Source: Bretschneidera sinensis
Taxonomy: Eukaryota > Streptophyta > Magnoliopsida > Brassicales > Akaniaceae
Direction: 5' to 3'
Length of the DNA: 64,000 bases
Assembly: GCA_023935145.1 (NCBI GenBank)
Contig: CM043698.1
Coordinates: 60,054,001 to 60,118,000 of the forward strand
Part shown: positions 50,055-61,307 of the stretch, in pieces
How the letters are laid out: each line of letters begins with the position of its first letter
Position numbering within the stretch: the first letter of the stretch is position 1
Translations under genes and position numbers: made by a program
The notes under the pieces: generated by a model
What the model was told of the DNA's origin: nothing
What the model saw: only the letters and a program-made list of their open reading frames with translations
The model's database searches: none

Positions 50055-51407
50055 GTTGCAAACTCGATTTATAGTGGTTCGGCTATATCAGAATCCTTCC
50101 GACCCTACGTCCACTCTCTTTAAGAACCTCCTTGAAGCCTTTCACTAAAACAAGCAACTTCACAGGTGTTGTTCAAACCGAATACAAAAAAACAACTTCA
50201 AGGGTGTTGCTTCAACATTTTTCATAAGAATCTTAAGTTTTCTACCCAAGTATATATACCCAACACTCACTAGCTCACTTATAAACTCTCACAAGAGTTA
50301 CACCAACTCTTTTAACAAGATGATAAAAGGAAAGTTTAAAATAAACAAACAAGAGAGAGATTTCTCAATGAAGATTATAACTCAATATTTTCTCTCTCAA
50401 AAGCTTATAGTTTGACAATAGAGTTTTTGGCTCAAGAAGAACAGAATAAAGATTTTACTTTAATATTCTATTGTAGAATATTTCTCTTATCTTCCAAATG
50501 ACCTCTGAGGCTCTATTTATAGTGTCTTGAAGTCTTCTAGCCATTGGAGACAAAATAGAGCCATTAAAGACAAGTTTATAGCATTTTAAATTAAAAAAAA
50601 TATAGTTGTTGTAACTTGCCCAGTCGATTGTCCACTTATGGCAGTCGACTGTCCTTCATAATTGATGCAAAAGCTGATGAACAGTGTTTTCAAGATGAAC
50701 AGTGTTTTCAGCATCAATTTTCTTCATTTTTTTTTTGGATTTTTGAGTTTCAAAAGATCTCCCAATTGAATCAAACTTTCTTGCACATTAAACACATGAG
50801 TTAAACACTTCAAAAGTGTTTTGTTGTCATCAAAATTATTCTAATCAATTTTTTGATTATGGCATTTTTTATGATGACAAAACATATTACAAATTTAAGC
50901 ATAATGTGTGTGCAAGATATATGAAGAATGATATATTACAAATGCTCAAATAATTTTCTATTCTTCTTAAGTTCAATTAAAGCATGTTAAGTATTGAGCC
51001 CAAAGAATTTAATATTTGCATTTAATAAAATCATATAGAGATTTTATATCTTCAATTAATTAAGGCTATATAATAAAATGCAATGCAAATTTAATTAGCC
51101 CCTAAAAATTGAAATGCTTACAAAGTGTATCTTAGGGTTCAAACCTATAATTTAGCCATTTTTATCTTTGAAGTTGCATTTAAATTATTCTCTTTGAATT
51201 TGATATTTTGGAGAGCTTATTGACTTTTGAGATCATCAACTTTGATTCACCAATTTCTATAATCTTGATCTCCTTTGATGTATAAGCACTATTAACAATC
51301 TGTATTACTTAAGTAATATTCATTAGTACTTAATTAAGATTTTGTCACTATCAAAATTATTCAAGGTCAATAGACACTTAATCAACACATCCAAAGGTTA
51401 TCCTCAC

Positions 51408-51880
51408 TGATCTGTTAGAGTTTATGTATACTTCATGGGACTAGATCTGTAAAACCCAGGACGAACACGAGAGTTCTGCTCCTTGGTGAGCCGGAGGGGG
51501 TTTCGCTCCCCGGTGAGCGAGCGGAGCCCCACTCCCCGGAGAGTGGACAGGGGTTAAGGGGAAATACCCCCAAAACTTTTGGGCTATGTACATGAGTTGG
51601 ACCTAGTTTTTTGCTTCGCGGTTTGGGCTTGGGCCCATGAAGAGCCGTAGTTCTGCAGCAGAACAAAAACCTAATTAGACTCTAATTAGGATGTCTTAAG
51701 TTGCATATAAATACTCTTTATGTACTGAGCATACATTGTAACAGAGAGATTTGTGAGGTTGATAATAAGAAACTTATAGTAGGATGTAGCCCTATTCTTG
51801 GGTGAACTTTGGTAAATCTTGTCTTCTTTTCTTTCTGTTTATAATTCATGTGATTGACAGGTCTCGAATCGTTTATAATC
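51408..51880. mobile_element. Solo LTR, short family (copy 2), inside the TDQD codons of the FAR1-like gene
   Basis: The LTR is 51413-51875 (463 bp), TGTTAGAG...GAATCGTTTA, aligned end to end with 40692-41100. The terminal CA has become TA. The flanks TGATC (51408-51412) and TAATC (51876-51880) are a 5-bp target duplication with one difference. Removing the insert restores the codons for Thr-Asp-Gln-Asp-Ala-Ala. It is longer than copy 1 because of extra CCCCGGTGAGCG-like sequence near 51496-51540. Confidence 0.87.
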
Positions 51881-53130
51881 AAGATGCAGCCATTACAATA
51901 GTAATTTCTCAAGTTTTACCTAATACTCTTCATTGTTATTGTTTATGGCATATTTTTAAAAATGCAAAGAAGCATTTAGGTCACCTATTTCGAAGAGGAT
52001 CTGATGTTGGTAAAGACTTTTCTTATTGTGTTCAAGGATCTGAAACCATTGCAAAGTTTGAAAAAGATTGGATAACATTACTTACCAAATATGATCTTCA
52101 ACAAAATGAATGGATGGGAAGAATGTATATTAAGCGCCAAAAATGGGTTCCTGTTTACTCATATGGTTTGTTTTGTGCTGACATGTCTACAACTCAACGA
52201 AGTGATAACATAAATAATTTCTTTAAGGGATTATTGAGTAGAAATATGTTATTACTCGATTTTATTAGAGGTGTGGATAAACCATTGATTAGTCGACGGG
52301 AAAAGGATATTAAAGCTAATTTTCACATGAATCAAATGCAACCATTTTTAATGGGTCAAGTGCATATTGAAAAGGAAGCATCAAAGTTATATACACTGTC
52401 AGTGTTCCATAAATTTCAAGAAGAACTTATCAGTGGTTTTCGTTATACGTGTGAAAAGATTAAAGAGGATGAGACTTTTTCTTCTCATAGATGTTGGGTG
52501 ACAGAAATAGAAGATAAGGCTCGCTTTATCAAAATTTCTCCTTTAAACTCTCTCGTGAAGTTTAGCTGCTACAAGTTTGAATTTATGGGACTTTTGTGCA
52601 GGTATATATTGAAGGTATTCATTGTGACTAATGTTGAAAAACTTTCATCATAATATGTTTTAAAACGTTGGACAAAAGATGCAAAGTTTGGAGTTGTGCT
52701 TGATGAGAGAGGTATGCAACTTCAGGGAGATTGTCATTCCCACTTGACATTGCGTTATGGTAATCTTTGTCGTGAAGCAATGGAAGTTACAACCAAGGGG
52801 TTCATATTAGTGGGAATATCTAAAATAGCATCATATTGGCAGCAAAAAGCAAGACAAGAGGTTGAAAATGCAATAAAGAAAAAAGTCATTGAACTTCCAA
52901 CAAATGAAAAAAATGAGCACATAGCAAATCAAGTGGAAAAAAGTATGCCAAGTCAAATTTCAATTCGTGATTCTTCAATTGCAAAAAGTAAAGGACGACT
53001 TGGCAGATTTAAGGCATTTTGGGAGAGATCTAAAAATCAACAGAAAAAGGTGTCTGAATCTCTTGCTATAAAAGATAATGAAAATGTTTCTTCTACTCAA
53101 GTACCAAAAGGAGAAAAAGATGAATCATAA

Positions 53131-53818
53131 ATTTAGTCATTCCAGTTTTTATTTTATATACGTATGGGTATCTACTAAATGACCTATAATTTAATTTGTT
53201 GGCTTATTTCAAGATTGTCAATTATTATTTCACCATAAACTTCCTTTTCAGAGATACAACAAAATTCAAGAGGTAGTCCATATTACTTTAGCAGCCAAGA
53301 TGGTACTTATTACCCATTCTGCCTCAGTAACATAAGTACACCTAATCAGATTTGTTTTACTTAAATCTCATTTTTTATATATATAGGACATATTACTTTA
53401 GATGCAAAGTTCATTTTTTATTGAAATTTAATATATCTTATTATAGAATTCACTCTTTTTTTTAGTATGACACTTCAAGATCTTTTGAAGATAATTCTCA
53501 GAATATTTAAGGTTGTTACTCTTCTCTGGTATGCAACTGTTTATCTTATTTCATTTAATATTTATATTGTATTAAGCAACACAATACAAACCTACCTACA
53601 ATAAATTCAAGAATGATAATAACTTTTTTATTTTTTGTTTATTATCGGAGGAAGTTGCAAGAGCATGTAATCATACAAGATATCTCAAGACTTTTCGTGA
53701 AAGGATTTGACAAAGTTTTGCATAAACTCAAGACTTTCATTTTTTGTTGGAGTTATATGAGCATATATAATGGTTTTATATTTTCTTTCCTCTTTTGGAA
53801 TTATATGACACTTTTGGT
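53131..53818. other. Spacer downstream of the FAR1-like pseudogene
   Basis: AT-rich, with no supportable exon. It presumably holds the 3' flank of the FAR1-like copy. No matching Mutator terminal inverted repeat could be recognised. Confidence 0.4.
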
Positions 53819-55334
53819 TAGGGGTGAGCATAGGTTGGTTTGGGTCGGGTTATCCTAAAATTTCAACCAACTCATTCATACCGGGTTGGAAAAATCTCAA
53901 CCCAACCCAACCCATGAACCTATCCAACCTCAATCCAACCCAACCCATTCTAATCGGTTTGGGTCACCGGATTGATATATTTTTTTATTAAATAATTAAA
54001 CCATACATATTACATAATAAAAAAATATTTTATTAAATCCAAAACTAAATCCATTCATATTACAAGTAAAATATATGTGCCTGACAGCACAAATAATATT
54101 TGATAACATGGAAAAGAGAAAAATTGTTTTATGGACTACAATAGTTATAGGCTATGCTAAATTTGGTTTTTTGGATATTACTAAGAAGTTTTTTTGATGA
54201 CATGCAAGAAAAATATGTTATGCCATAATTGGAGGCTACGTTGAAGCCAAACTTGGTAAGGGTTCTTTGGCATTGTTTCATGAAATACAAGCGAGTAATA
54301 TAGAGCATGATGAAGTGACCATGGTCAATTGCTTATCTGCATGCTCACAACCTAGAGCCCTTGATGTTAAAATATGGATTCATTGTTATATTAAAAAACA
54401 CAATCTTCATCTGAATGTTGCGCTAGGAACTGCTTTAGTTGACATAAATTTAACTTACTTTAGAAGGTTGTTCAATTACGAAGGAAATCAGGATTTTTGG
54501 ACAGTTGCTAATAATATATTTTAGTAATTCAACATTTGTTGGCTGTGATAGTGCTTTCCCACTAATCAATCTAATTTTTGGACTATGCTTTAATGCACTT
54601 AGAATCGACATGGGGCTCTTAAAAGGTCACAGAGAGGCAAATTGAATGGTTCAATAATGTTTGCATGAAAGACTTCCAGCAAGTTGGTATTACTGAGCTT
54701 TATCATACATTTAACATTTCTTCCATCAACATTATGGTATATCTTTTTGGAATATAAGTCTATCTGCGTACATTAATCCCGATTGGGATCTTGTAGATTA
54801 GAGTGTTAATTTCTATTTTATTTTATAGTTACAATGGTACAAGAAATCAATTTTTTTTAGCATAAGTTAATTGTACATCAATTTATTCTGATTGAAGTTA
54901 TGCTTAAGAATAATTATGAAAACTATTTCATAACTCGAAATTAGTATTTGTTTCTAGTGTAAATATTTGAAACTAAAATCTGGGTAATTGAAAAATATGA
55001 GATTTGTTTGAACAATGTAGTATCTGCTATATATAATTTTACACACCAGTAGTAATTAGAATGAACATTTTATGATTATATATTTTACAATTATACTATA
55101 ATTATTTATACATAATTTTATATTCAATAAATATAAAATATATAATTATATATTTGACCGGGTTATCGGTTTAGGTCGGGCTGAAAATTTTGAACCCATG
55201 ACCCAACCCAACCCACCAGATTCAAAATATTTTCAATCTAACCCAACCCAATCTCTAAAAAAACCCAACCCATTATATCGGTTTGGGTTGGGTTTGCGGT
55301 TCAATCGGGTTCCATACTCACCCCTACTTTTAAT
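53811..55334. mobile_element. hAT-like non-autonomous transposon carrying a PPR gene fragment
   Basis: The element is 53819-55326 (1508 bp). The left end reads TAGGGGTGAGCATAGG; the right end on the other strand reads TAGGGGTGAGTATGGAACC. Both ends then carry many CCAACCC/GGTTTGGGT words (subterminal repeats). The flanks CTTTTGGT and CTTTTAAT are 8 bp with 6 matches, the duplication length of hAT elements. No hAT transposase is present. The interior contains a decayed PPR coding fragment (54100-54444). Confidence 0.8.
54100..54444 (+). pseudogene. Pentatricopeptide-repeat (PLS-class) gene fragment inside the hAT-like element
   Basis: In pieces it reads VLWTTIVIGYAKFGFLDI, FFDDMQEK, AIIGGYVEAKLGKGSLALFH, then EVTMVNCLSACSQPRALDV and IHCYIKKHNLHLNVALGTAL. 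This is the repeat texture of plant PLS-class PPR organellar RNA-editing or processing factors, about 3 repeats long. At least two frameshifts (near 54190 and 54220) separate the pieces, and there is no start, targeting peptide or E/DYW end. It is a captured or inherited fragment, not a gene. Confidence 0.83.
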
Positions 55335-56881
55335 TATGGTTAGTGCCTAACTAAAAACTCCTCTATATTTGGTACAAATGTTCCTTTTGTTATTGCTGTG
55401 GAACTCCTCTATATTTGGGTCAAATGCAAAATTGAGGCAATCACACCAGCTTATCTTTTTTCCTAGCTTTCTTGTTCTGAGTCAAATTGTATCATCTGAG
55501 CTCATCATCTTGCTTATGATCTAGGCAATATCACTGCTCTTGGTTATAGTAGGAGGCCATCCATAATTTGTGGCGGGAGAAGAATTTTTCAAACAGAAGA
55601 AAATGAATGTCTTCATATATATTATTGTGGTCTGTCAGAAAGCTGTATTTTTAACTTGGTTGCGTGTCCTTGATTTATCTTATGTTATGCATAACTTCAT
55701 ATAATAAAGAAAGAAAGAAAGATTGTTTAGCCTGATTTTTTGGTACATATGATTATCAACTGGTTGACTGTAACTTGTTCTTAGACTTATGTAAACTTGC
55801 AAAATTGTTTAGCCACTGCAGCCTGCAGTGATTGAATTGCAATGAAATGTTTAAGACGCTTTATAATTCATATCGATCTGTTGTTTGATATGGAAGTAAA
55901 ATCGTATGGATTTGTATAGCATTTTGGTGACAGAAGTTGAATCATAGCAAGGAAGTAAGTTCATCTCTATTTTCATTAAAATGTGCCTCTTTTTATTTAT
56001 TAATAAAATCTGCCTTTTCCCCATTTTATGCTATGTTCTGAATGATCCTTGTCCAGGCAAGTATATGTTTTTTTTTTCAATGAAACAAGTGACTGGAGTT
56101 GCCAGTTACAAACTATGAAAATACGTACTGTTTTCATCTTCCTTCCTCCAAAGCTACTACTGGAAGCTTGAGTTTTTTTTTTTTTCTTTTTCTTTTCTGA
56201 TTAGTATTGATTATTTTTTTAGTGAAATTCTACTCAATGGATGAATGAAGTATAGTCAAAGCAAGAATCTAGCATGAACTATTATTCTAGGAAGGGAATT
56301 TGTTATGTCTATTTGATGGATTTTATGACATGAAATTTTATATATATATATATATATTTGATTGTTCTAAATTTTGTTTATATGAAAGATGCTTGTTCAA
56401 CTATGGATAAAAGTGAATTGATTATAATATTTAGATGTTCTTATATTATCAGTTTCTATTGACTATAAAACAAGAATTATGCTTGGTTTTTGTTCTTTGA
56501 AATATAGTGAACAATCTGCAGGGGAAAAACTGGACAAAATGGATGAAATTGAAAAATAGCCGCGCCGTTTAAGTTAAAAGCAATGTACCATCAGCTTAGG
56601 TGCTTAGCTAGCTTGAAAGCAAATGCTTTCTCAATTTTTTACTTTAACACAAATGATTGACAGAGACAGGCCACGTCTCGGTTCTGTGATTGTAGTTCTT
56701 ATAAATAACGTCCATGTGACATGCACATGTTAACAAACGTTTACACTCATGAACGAAAATGTCAAAAAGGGCAACATTGATACATAGGGCAACAGTCAGG
56801 GACCAATTTGATAAATTTGAACTTTTAGAGACCAAATTGATATATAGGGCAACAATCAGGGACCGGCCATGAAAAAAAAAA
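55335..56881. other. Intergenic region
   Basis: No supportable exon. Near 56790-56870 the word AGGGACCAATTTGATA and a close relative recur, together with ATAGGGCAACA, a short direct duplication of a kind often found near plant transposons. An (AT)n run lies at about 56340-56358. Confidence 0.4.
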
Positions 56882-57390
56882 GCTTAATTTCAAATAACAT
56901 CTTGTGTTTGGCCCAAGTTTCTTAATAAATTATGAGAATTTTTTTTTTTTTTTTTTTTTTTGCATCTGCCCCCCTTGGAATCAGAAGTTACTTTAGGGGG
57001 TTATGTTGTTACCTTAATTGCAAAATCTCCAAATTACGCATCCTTTCCAAACATAGAAAAACCCACATCTTCAGTTGCCTTTTTCAATCACAAATATTAT
57101 CAATTCCACTCATTAACCATTGGAGTATAGATTTCATAGGGTTAGTTACAAAAAAATAATCAAGAGTTTATTAAGAATTCGAACCAAACCATAGGGTGTT
57201 ATTTGAAATTAAACCAAAGAAAAGCAAAGAATGGAAAGAAGTGTTTCTCTTTGTTTTTTCTTCTCGTTTTCTCTCTTCTGATCTTCTCATGTATTTTTTT
57301 TTCTCAATTAACACTCAGTTGCCACATCCTCTGTCGTCAGCCGCCTCCATCCCTTTTTTCTGATTTTTTTTATTTTATATTTGTAAACAC
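56882..57390. mobile_element. Dispersed repeat with inverted ends (copy B)
   Basis: It matches 39068-39660: left end GCTTAATTTCAAATAACATC, right inverted end GTGTTATTTGAAATTAAACC at about 57196-57215. The similarity continues to TTTGTAAACAC at about 57390. The core is 334 bp, shorter than copy A by internal deletions, with a long T-run at 56939-56962. Confidence 0.7.
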
Positions 57391-59439
57391 GAAATTTACA
57401 TATTTGAAAAATTTATTGTGTTGTGTAACCATCAGTGGATCAATTAGTAAAATCCGTAAAATAGTTTTTAAATTTAATCATTGAGAAATTTTTCACTATA
57501 AATAAGAGTTTACAAGTAATGGTTAAAATGTGTAAAGGAATCATCCTCAAATCTGGAATACACCCAATCTCACTTACAAGTGTTTAAAGAAATACAAGTA
57601 AAATACTTAAATGTTATACGAATTGATGTTGTGTGAATTTTTTTACGATGTGTAGATATTTTGTATTATTATAATTTGAAATAAAAGAATGGTCTTTATT
57701 TGATGATAAATAAACGTGTCATCGATATATATCATGTGGTTTTTTTCTCAAAATGTGTAATCTATTGTCTTTTTAATGCAAAATTTTCAGTAGTGTATTA
57801 AGAGGTAATCTGTTGTCTCTTTAGCGGAATTGCTAGTTTGAATTTTTTTTACACAGGATGCATTTGACATGTACAATTTTATAGAAATTTCTCTTTAGTT
57901 GCATGCCTAATTAGGTAATTCCTGCCATCACAAGTATTATTAGCTATATGTTATATTTTGTTATATATATATGCTTTATTTGTGTTTTGCATTTTATTAT
58001 ACATATACATGCATATTTTAGCACGCGTTTGTTTTACATTGTATGATTTTGTGTGCATGTTTTCAACACTGTTTATATCATAGTGCCCATTTTATTTGTA
58101 CTTTTCCATAAACATACATACCTTAATACACGTGGTTTTCCATATTTTAGATTGTGTCTTATTATGAATAAACAACTAGATTTTAGTGCGCACGCGTTAC
58201 ACGCATTTTAGATTGCACCTTTTTTTTTTTTCAATTTATCTACCTCAGTGGTGCCTTGGTGAAAGAGAATAGGAAGAAAATTTATCTTTTTATGTGCTTC
58301 TTCAGTAGATTTCCACAAAAGTTCAGTGGATGGCGCAAAGAGGTCAGTGGATTCGTACAAAAGGGCCGCAAATTTGAAATTGAGTTAAATGTTCAGCACA
58401 TTGGCGCAAAATATCGCCGGATTTGCACCGACAGCAGCAGATTTGTGCCAAGGAGGTCAACGGATTAACTAGAGTAACAAATTTGCCTGGACATTATGTA
58501 GTCTAGGTTCTTTAATTTTGTGCTTCTTCAAAAATAAATTATCTTCCTTAATGGAGTTGTAAAAAATGTAATCGCAAAATTTACATATTTGAAAATTTAT
58601 TGTATCGTAGAGCTACTAACGGACTAATTTGTGTAATTTACAAAATAATTTTCGAGTTTAATCGATGAAAAAATATTGTTGAGTAGAGATTCTAAGTGAG
58701 AAATGATGACTTTGCTTTTAAATTGACAATTGAACAATTTTGAAAAGATGGTAAAATGCTTATACACTTTGGCATAAAAATATAAAAAACTGATAATTAA
58801 AAGCTTCAAAAAAATAGAACGAAAACAAAAAATTTATGTTGTTCAACTTGTAAAGTCTACTCCGCGAGAACATGCGTGAAATTTTTCACTAAGAGTAAGA
58901 GTTTACAAATAACAACTCAAATGTGTAAAACGTTGGCCCTCAAATTTCTAGTACACCCAATCCAACTTATAAGTGTTCAAGGAAATATAAGTGGGATAGT
59001 AAGACTTGTGGACTTTTTGCTTGTGTAGATATTTTTTTTTGATGTTGTGTAGATGTTTTTGTCATTTTTTGTAATTTTTTATTATTATCATTTGAAATGG
59101 AAGAATGAAAGTGTTTAAAACTAGGTGAAATAGGAGAAAAATTAAGTGAAATAAAAAAATATGGAAAAATGAGGTGAAATTGAAAAAAATGTAAAAAAAA
59201 TTAAGTGAAACAAAAAATTGGGTAAATTAAAATATATGTATAAAACTAAGTGAAGTGAGAGAAAATTGATAGCAGCAAAAGAAATCAGATATTTTGATAA
59301 AAATAAAAAGAAAATGCATTTTCATATTTACAATGTTGTCTGCGCAAGAGTAGTATTTCTTTACCACATTACAAAATAAGTTTCATTTTGGATTTTTCAT
59401 CTTAAACGACGAGGAAATTAGGACATCCTCACCTCCACG
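57391..59439. other. Region with a diverged direct repeat pair
   Basis: About 57391-57605 resembles 58570-58675 plus 58880-59000. Shared words in the same order are AAATTTACATATTTGAAAA, TTTTTCACTA, AAGAGTTTACAA, CTCAAAT and TACACCCAATC. This could be a pair of decayed LTRs around 1.2 kb, or duplicated transposon sequence. No gene is seen between them. Confidence 0.45.
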
Positions 59440-61307
59440 ATGCTATTGGATGCACAAATCAGAAAGCTATGGTCATCTCAATGTCCTCTTTTCACCATCT
59501 CTCAACGTCTATGCATCAAACTCAAGTTTTCTTTCTTATCTGAAGCTAAGGTTCGATTTAAGCATACATTTGTTTTACGCTATTTGGTTTCCGAGAAAAC
59601 GTAGGAAAAGAAAATAGGCCAAAATCTTGAATATTAATTGTTTTCTTTATAGATATTTGAGTTTATTACAACCATTTATGACACGGGTTTTCCTTTTTTT
59701 GTGCGTGAAAAAACGAAATGGTGTAGAAGGATAGTGTTCATCAACTCAATTTTTTTTGCTGTTTGGTCGCTGGGAAATATTTATGAAAATAAAATAAGCT
59801 AAAAATAATATCAAATTGTTAGTTATTTGAATCTACTCAGACGATTTCTGACATGGGTTTTTCGTGTTATTAGAATAAATGGAAACGACAGATAAATATA
59901 TGATCCTATTAGATATTGATTTCAAATTGATGCTCGCTAGTTGCCGAGAAATTGTAGGAATTGAAGAAACTAAATCTTGATCAATTTTTAGTTATTTGAG
60001 TCTAATTCAACTATTCGTTCACATGGGTATCTAAGTCATTTTTAAAATGCCATAACGTATGATGTTTCATATTAGTTTGAATCTCTGTTGTTTGGTTGTT
60101 GAGGAAAAGCAGTAATACAAAAGTATTTAAATTTATGAACATTAAGGGTTTAGTTATTTTTGTTAATTTGACTAACTTTGACATGGGTTTTCTATTTTTA
60201 TGTATTTTTGTTTAGTAACTGAGCCAATGGATTATTGGTTCTCTCAATGAGAAAATGAGCTTTGCAATTGAAAGCTCAAAAAACATACTTATTTTCAAAT
60301 TATTGGAATGTATTCTTATGGTGTAATGTTTCCAATTTTAGCTACAATCATTGAATACTTGTCATTCGCTTTATTTTTAAATTGTTGTTGTAAATTGTCA
60401 CAGGTATTCTGTACTTCGATGAAAAATGTGATAATTTCTTGTGGTGGTTAGAGCAGAAAACTGAAGCTGAGATTTCATCAGTGCTTTCAATTGGGAAATC
60501 ATCCTATGGCAGGTTTTTGTTTGTATCTTTACTGAAATTTTACATTGATTGCTTGTGTTTAAGCATGATGATAACTTTGAAGTGAATTAATCTCTAGTAG
60601 AGGTAGAATCGAACCTCGAGGCTCGCGAGCACCTCGAGGCTCTGCTCACCAACACTTGGCTCATTACTCGTAAAACTCAAGCTCAAGCTTAGTCTAACGG
60701 GTCAGCTCAAATTATTGTTAATCAATATTTAATTAACCTTTTAAATATATAAATATTTATGATTTACTTTTATATATCAAAAGTCAATAATTATTGAATT
60801 CAAACTATAAATGGTATCAGAGGTCTTTCATTAAAGCAACCCTCAAGTCAATCTCCATCCAAAACAAAGATTTAATGGAAACTTTTATAATAAAGTTTTG
60901 ATTGATTCTTCTACTTCCCAATCGATGAGGGAATCCAAGACCTAAAAAAATTCTTTACCTGATTTTATAAGGAGTTCTCTTAGCTCTATTTGTCTCTTTA
61001 ACAATGTGGGATTGTAAACATTTCTATAAAAGAATCTTTTTTTGGTGAATACATATGTGTTCACCTTTTGAATACTTTTAGGACTCTATTCCTTTTGAGT
61101 TTGTCCCCTTTTATTTCATTAATTATTTAATCTCTCTATGCTTTTGCTGCTAGAGTTTTGATAGAAGAATATGGAAGGCATCATCTTGCTAGACTTGCTA
61201 CAACTATATTTAAAGCATTGACAAAGAATCTAAATCTTGATATAGAAAAATCAAAGTCTAATTTATCAGAATCCACCGGGTTTACTTCTCTCTTGCAATT
61301 TGTATGA
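59440..61307 (+). CDS. Unrecognised gene or gene remnant, 2-3 exons
   Basis: Two exons fit together well. The first is 60404-60512 (acceptor TTGTCACAG, donor GTTTTTG), encoding ILYFDEKCDNFLWWLEQKTE and ISSVLSIGKSSYGR. The second is 61154-61307 (acceptor TGCTAG), encoding VLIEEYGRHHLARLATTIFK and ending LLQFV then TGA. The phases match (AG|A). A possible first exon at 59440-59550 starts MLLDAQIRKLWSSQCPLFTI and ends at AAG|GTTCG. However, it joins the next exon out of frame, so either another junction is used or the gene is broken. The sequence is not low-complexity and looks like real protein, but I cannot assign a family. The first intron holds a tandem repeat. Confidence 0.5.
59575..60195. 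repeat. Degenerate tandem repeat, about 4 units of 150-190 bp, in a putative first intron
   Basis: Each unit has, in order, a TTTGGTxGxxGxGAAA word (59580, 59762, about 59935, 60098), a short A-rich stretch, AGTTATTTGAGTCTA or a variant, and GACATGGGTTTT or a variant (59680, 59850, 60020, 60180). Units differ greatly, so the array is old. Words like TTTGGTTGCTGAGAAA are frequent near the start of first introns in plant genes. Confidence 0.75.

Larger units (their letters stand above)
43449..50059 (-). mobile_element. Ty3/gypsy chromovirus (Tekay/Del-like) LTR retrotransposon, internally deleted
   Basis: Two LTRs (43454-45482 and 48074-50054) flank a 2.59 kb internal region, with the perfect target duplication GTTGC at 43449-43453 and 50055-50059. 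LTR ends are TGTAA...TTACA. The element reads on the minus strand, so the 48-50 kb LTR is its 5' LTR. The internal region starts in the middle of reverse transcriptase directly at the 5' LTR edge. Primer binding site, gag, protease and the first part of RT are all absent. The LTRs differ by only a few percent by eye plus repeat-number changes, suggesting a fairly young insertion. Confidence 0.93.
43168..51392. mobile_element. Solo LTR of the large-LTR family (copy 2), split by a Ty3/gypsy element
   Basis: The LTR parts are 43173-43453 and 50060-51387 (about 1.6 kb together). They align end to end with 140-1810. The start is TATTGGTC where copy 1 has TGTTGGTC, and the end is AATCAACA. The target duplication CATCC is at 43168-43172 and 51388-51392, and removing the insert restores the FAR1-like reading (SHP|KVIL). 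The same hairpin occurs as in copy 1, near 50818-50885. Confidence 0.88.
42088..53130 (+). pseudogene. FAR1/FHY3-like (MULE-derived) transposase gene, multiply broken and interrupted
   Basis: The coding remains lie at 42088-43172, 51393-51412 and 51881-53130. In order: an acidic N-terminus; a FAR1 DNA-binding domain (EFYNKYAY, GFSVRKGW, PVGCEAKF); a MULE transposase domain (DARSRMDYSYFGDVVCLDPT, GVNHHLQTTLFGCALILDE, then TDQDAA and LHCYCLWHIFKNAKKHLG); a SWIM-type zinc region near 52560-52620; and a Lys-rich tail. SWIM appears degenerate: the first Cys is Phe and the His is Tyr (FSCYKFEFMGLLCRY). Lesions: a 1-nt frameshift near 42255, TAA after KYAY (42378), TGA after NECQ (42681), a frameshift at the T-run near 42895, TAG after WVLES (43146) and TAA at 52651. 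Two LTR insertions split the TDQD region. FHY3/FAR1 proteins are domesticated Mutator transposases acting in light signalling; this copy may be a host paralogue or an old transposon. Confidence 0.88.
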
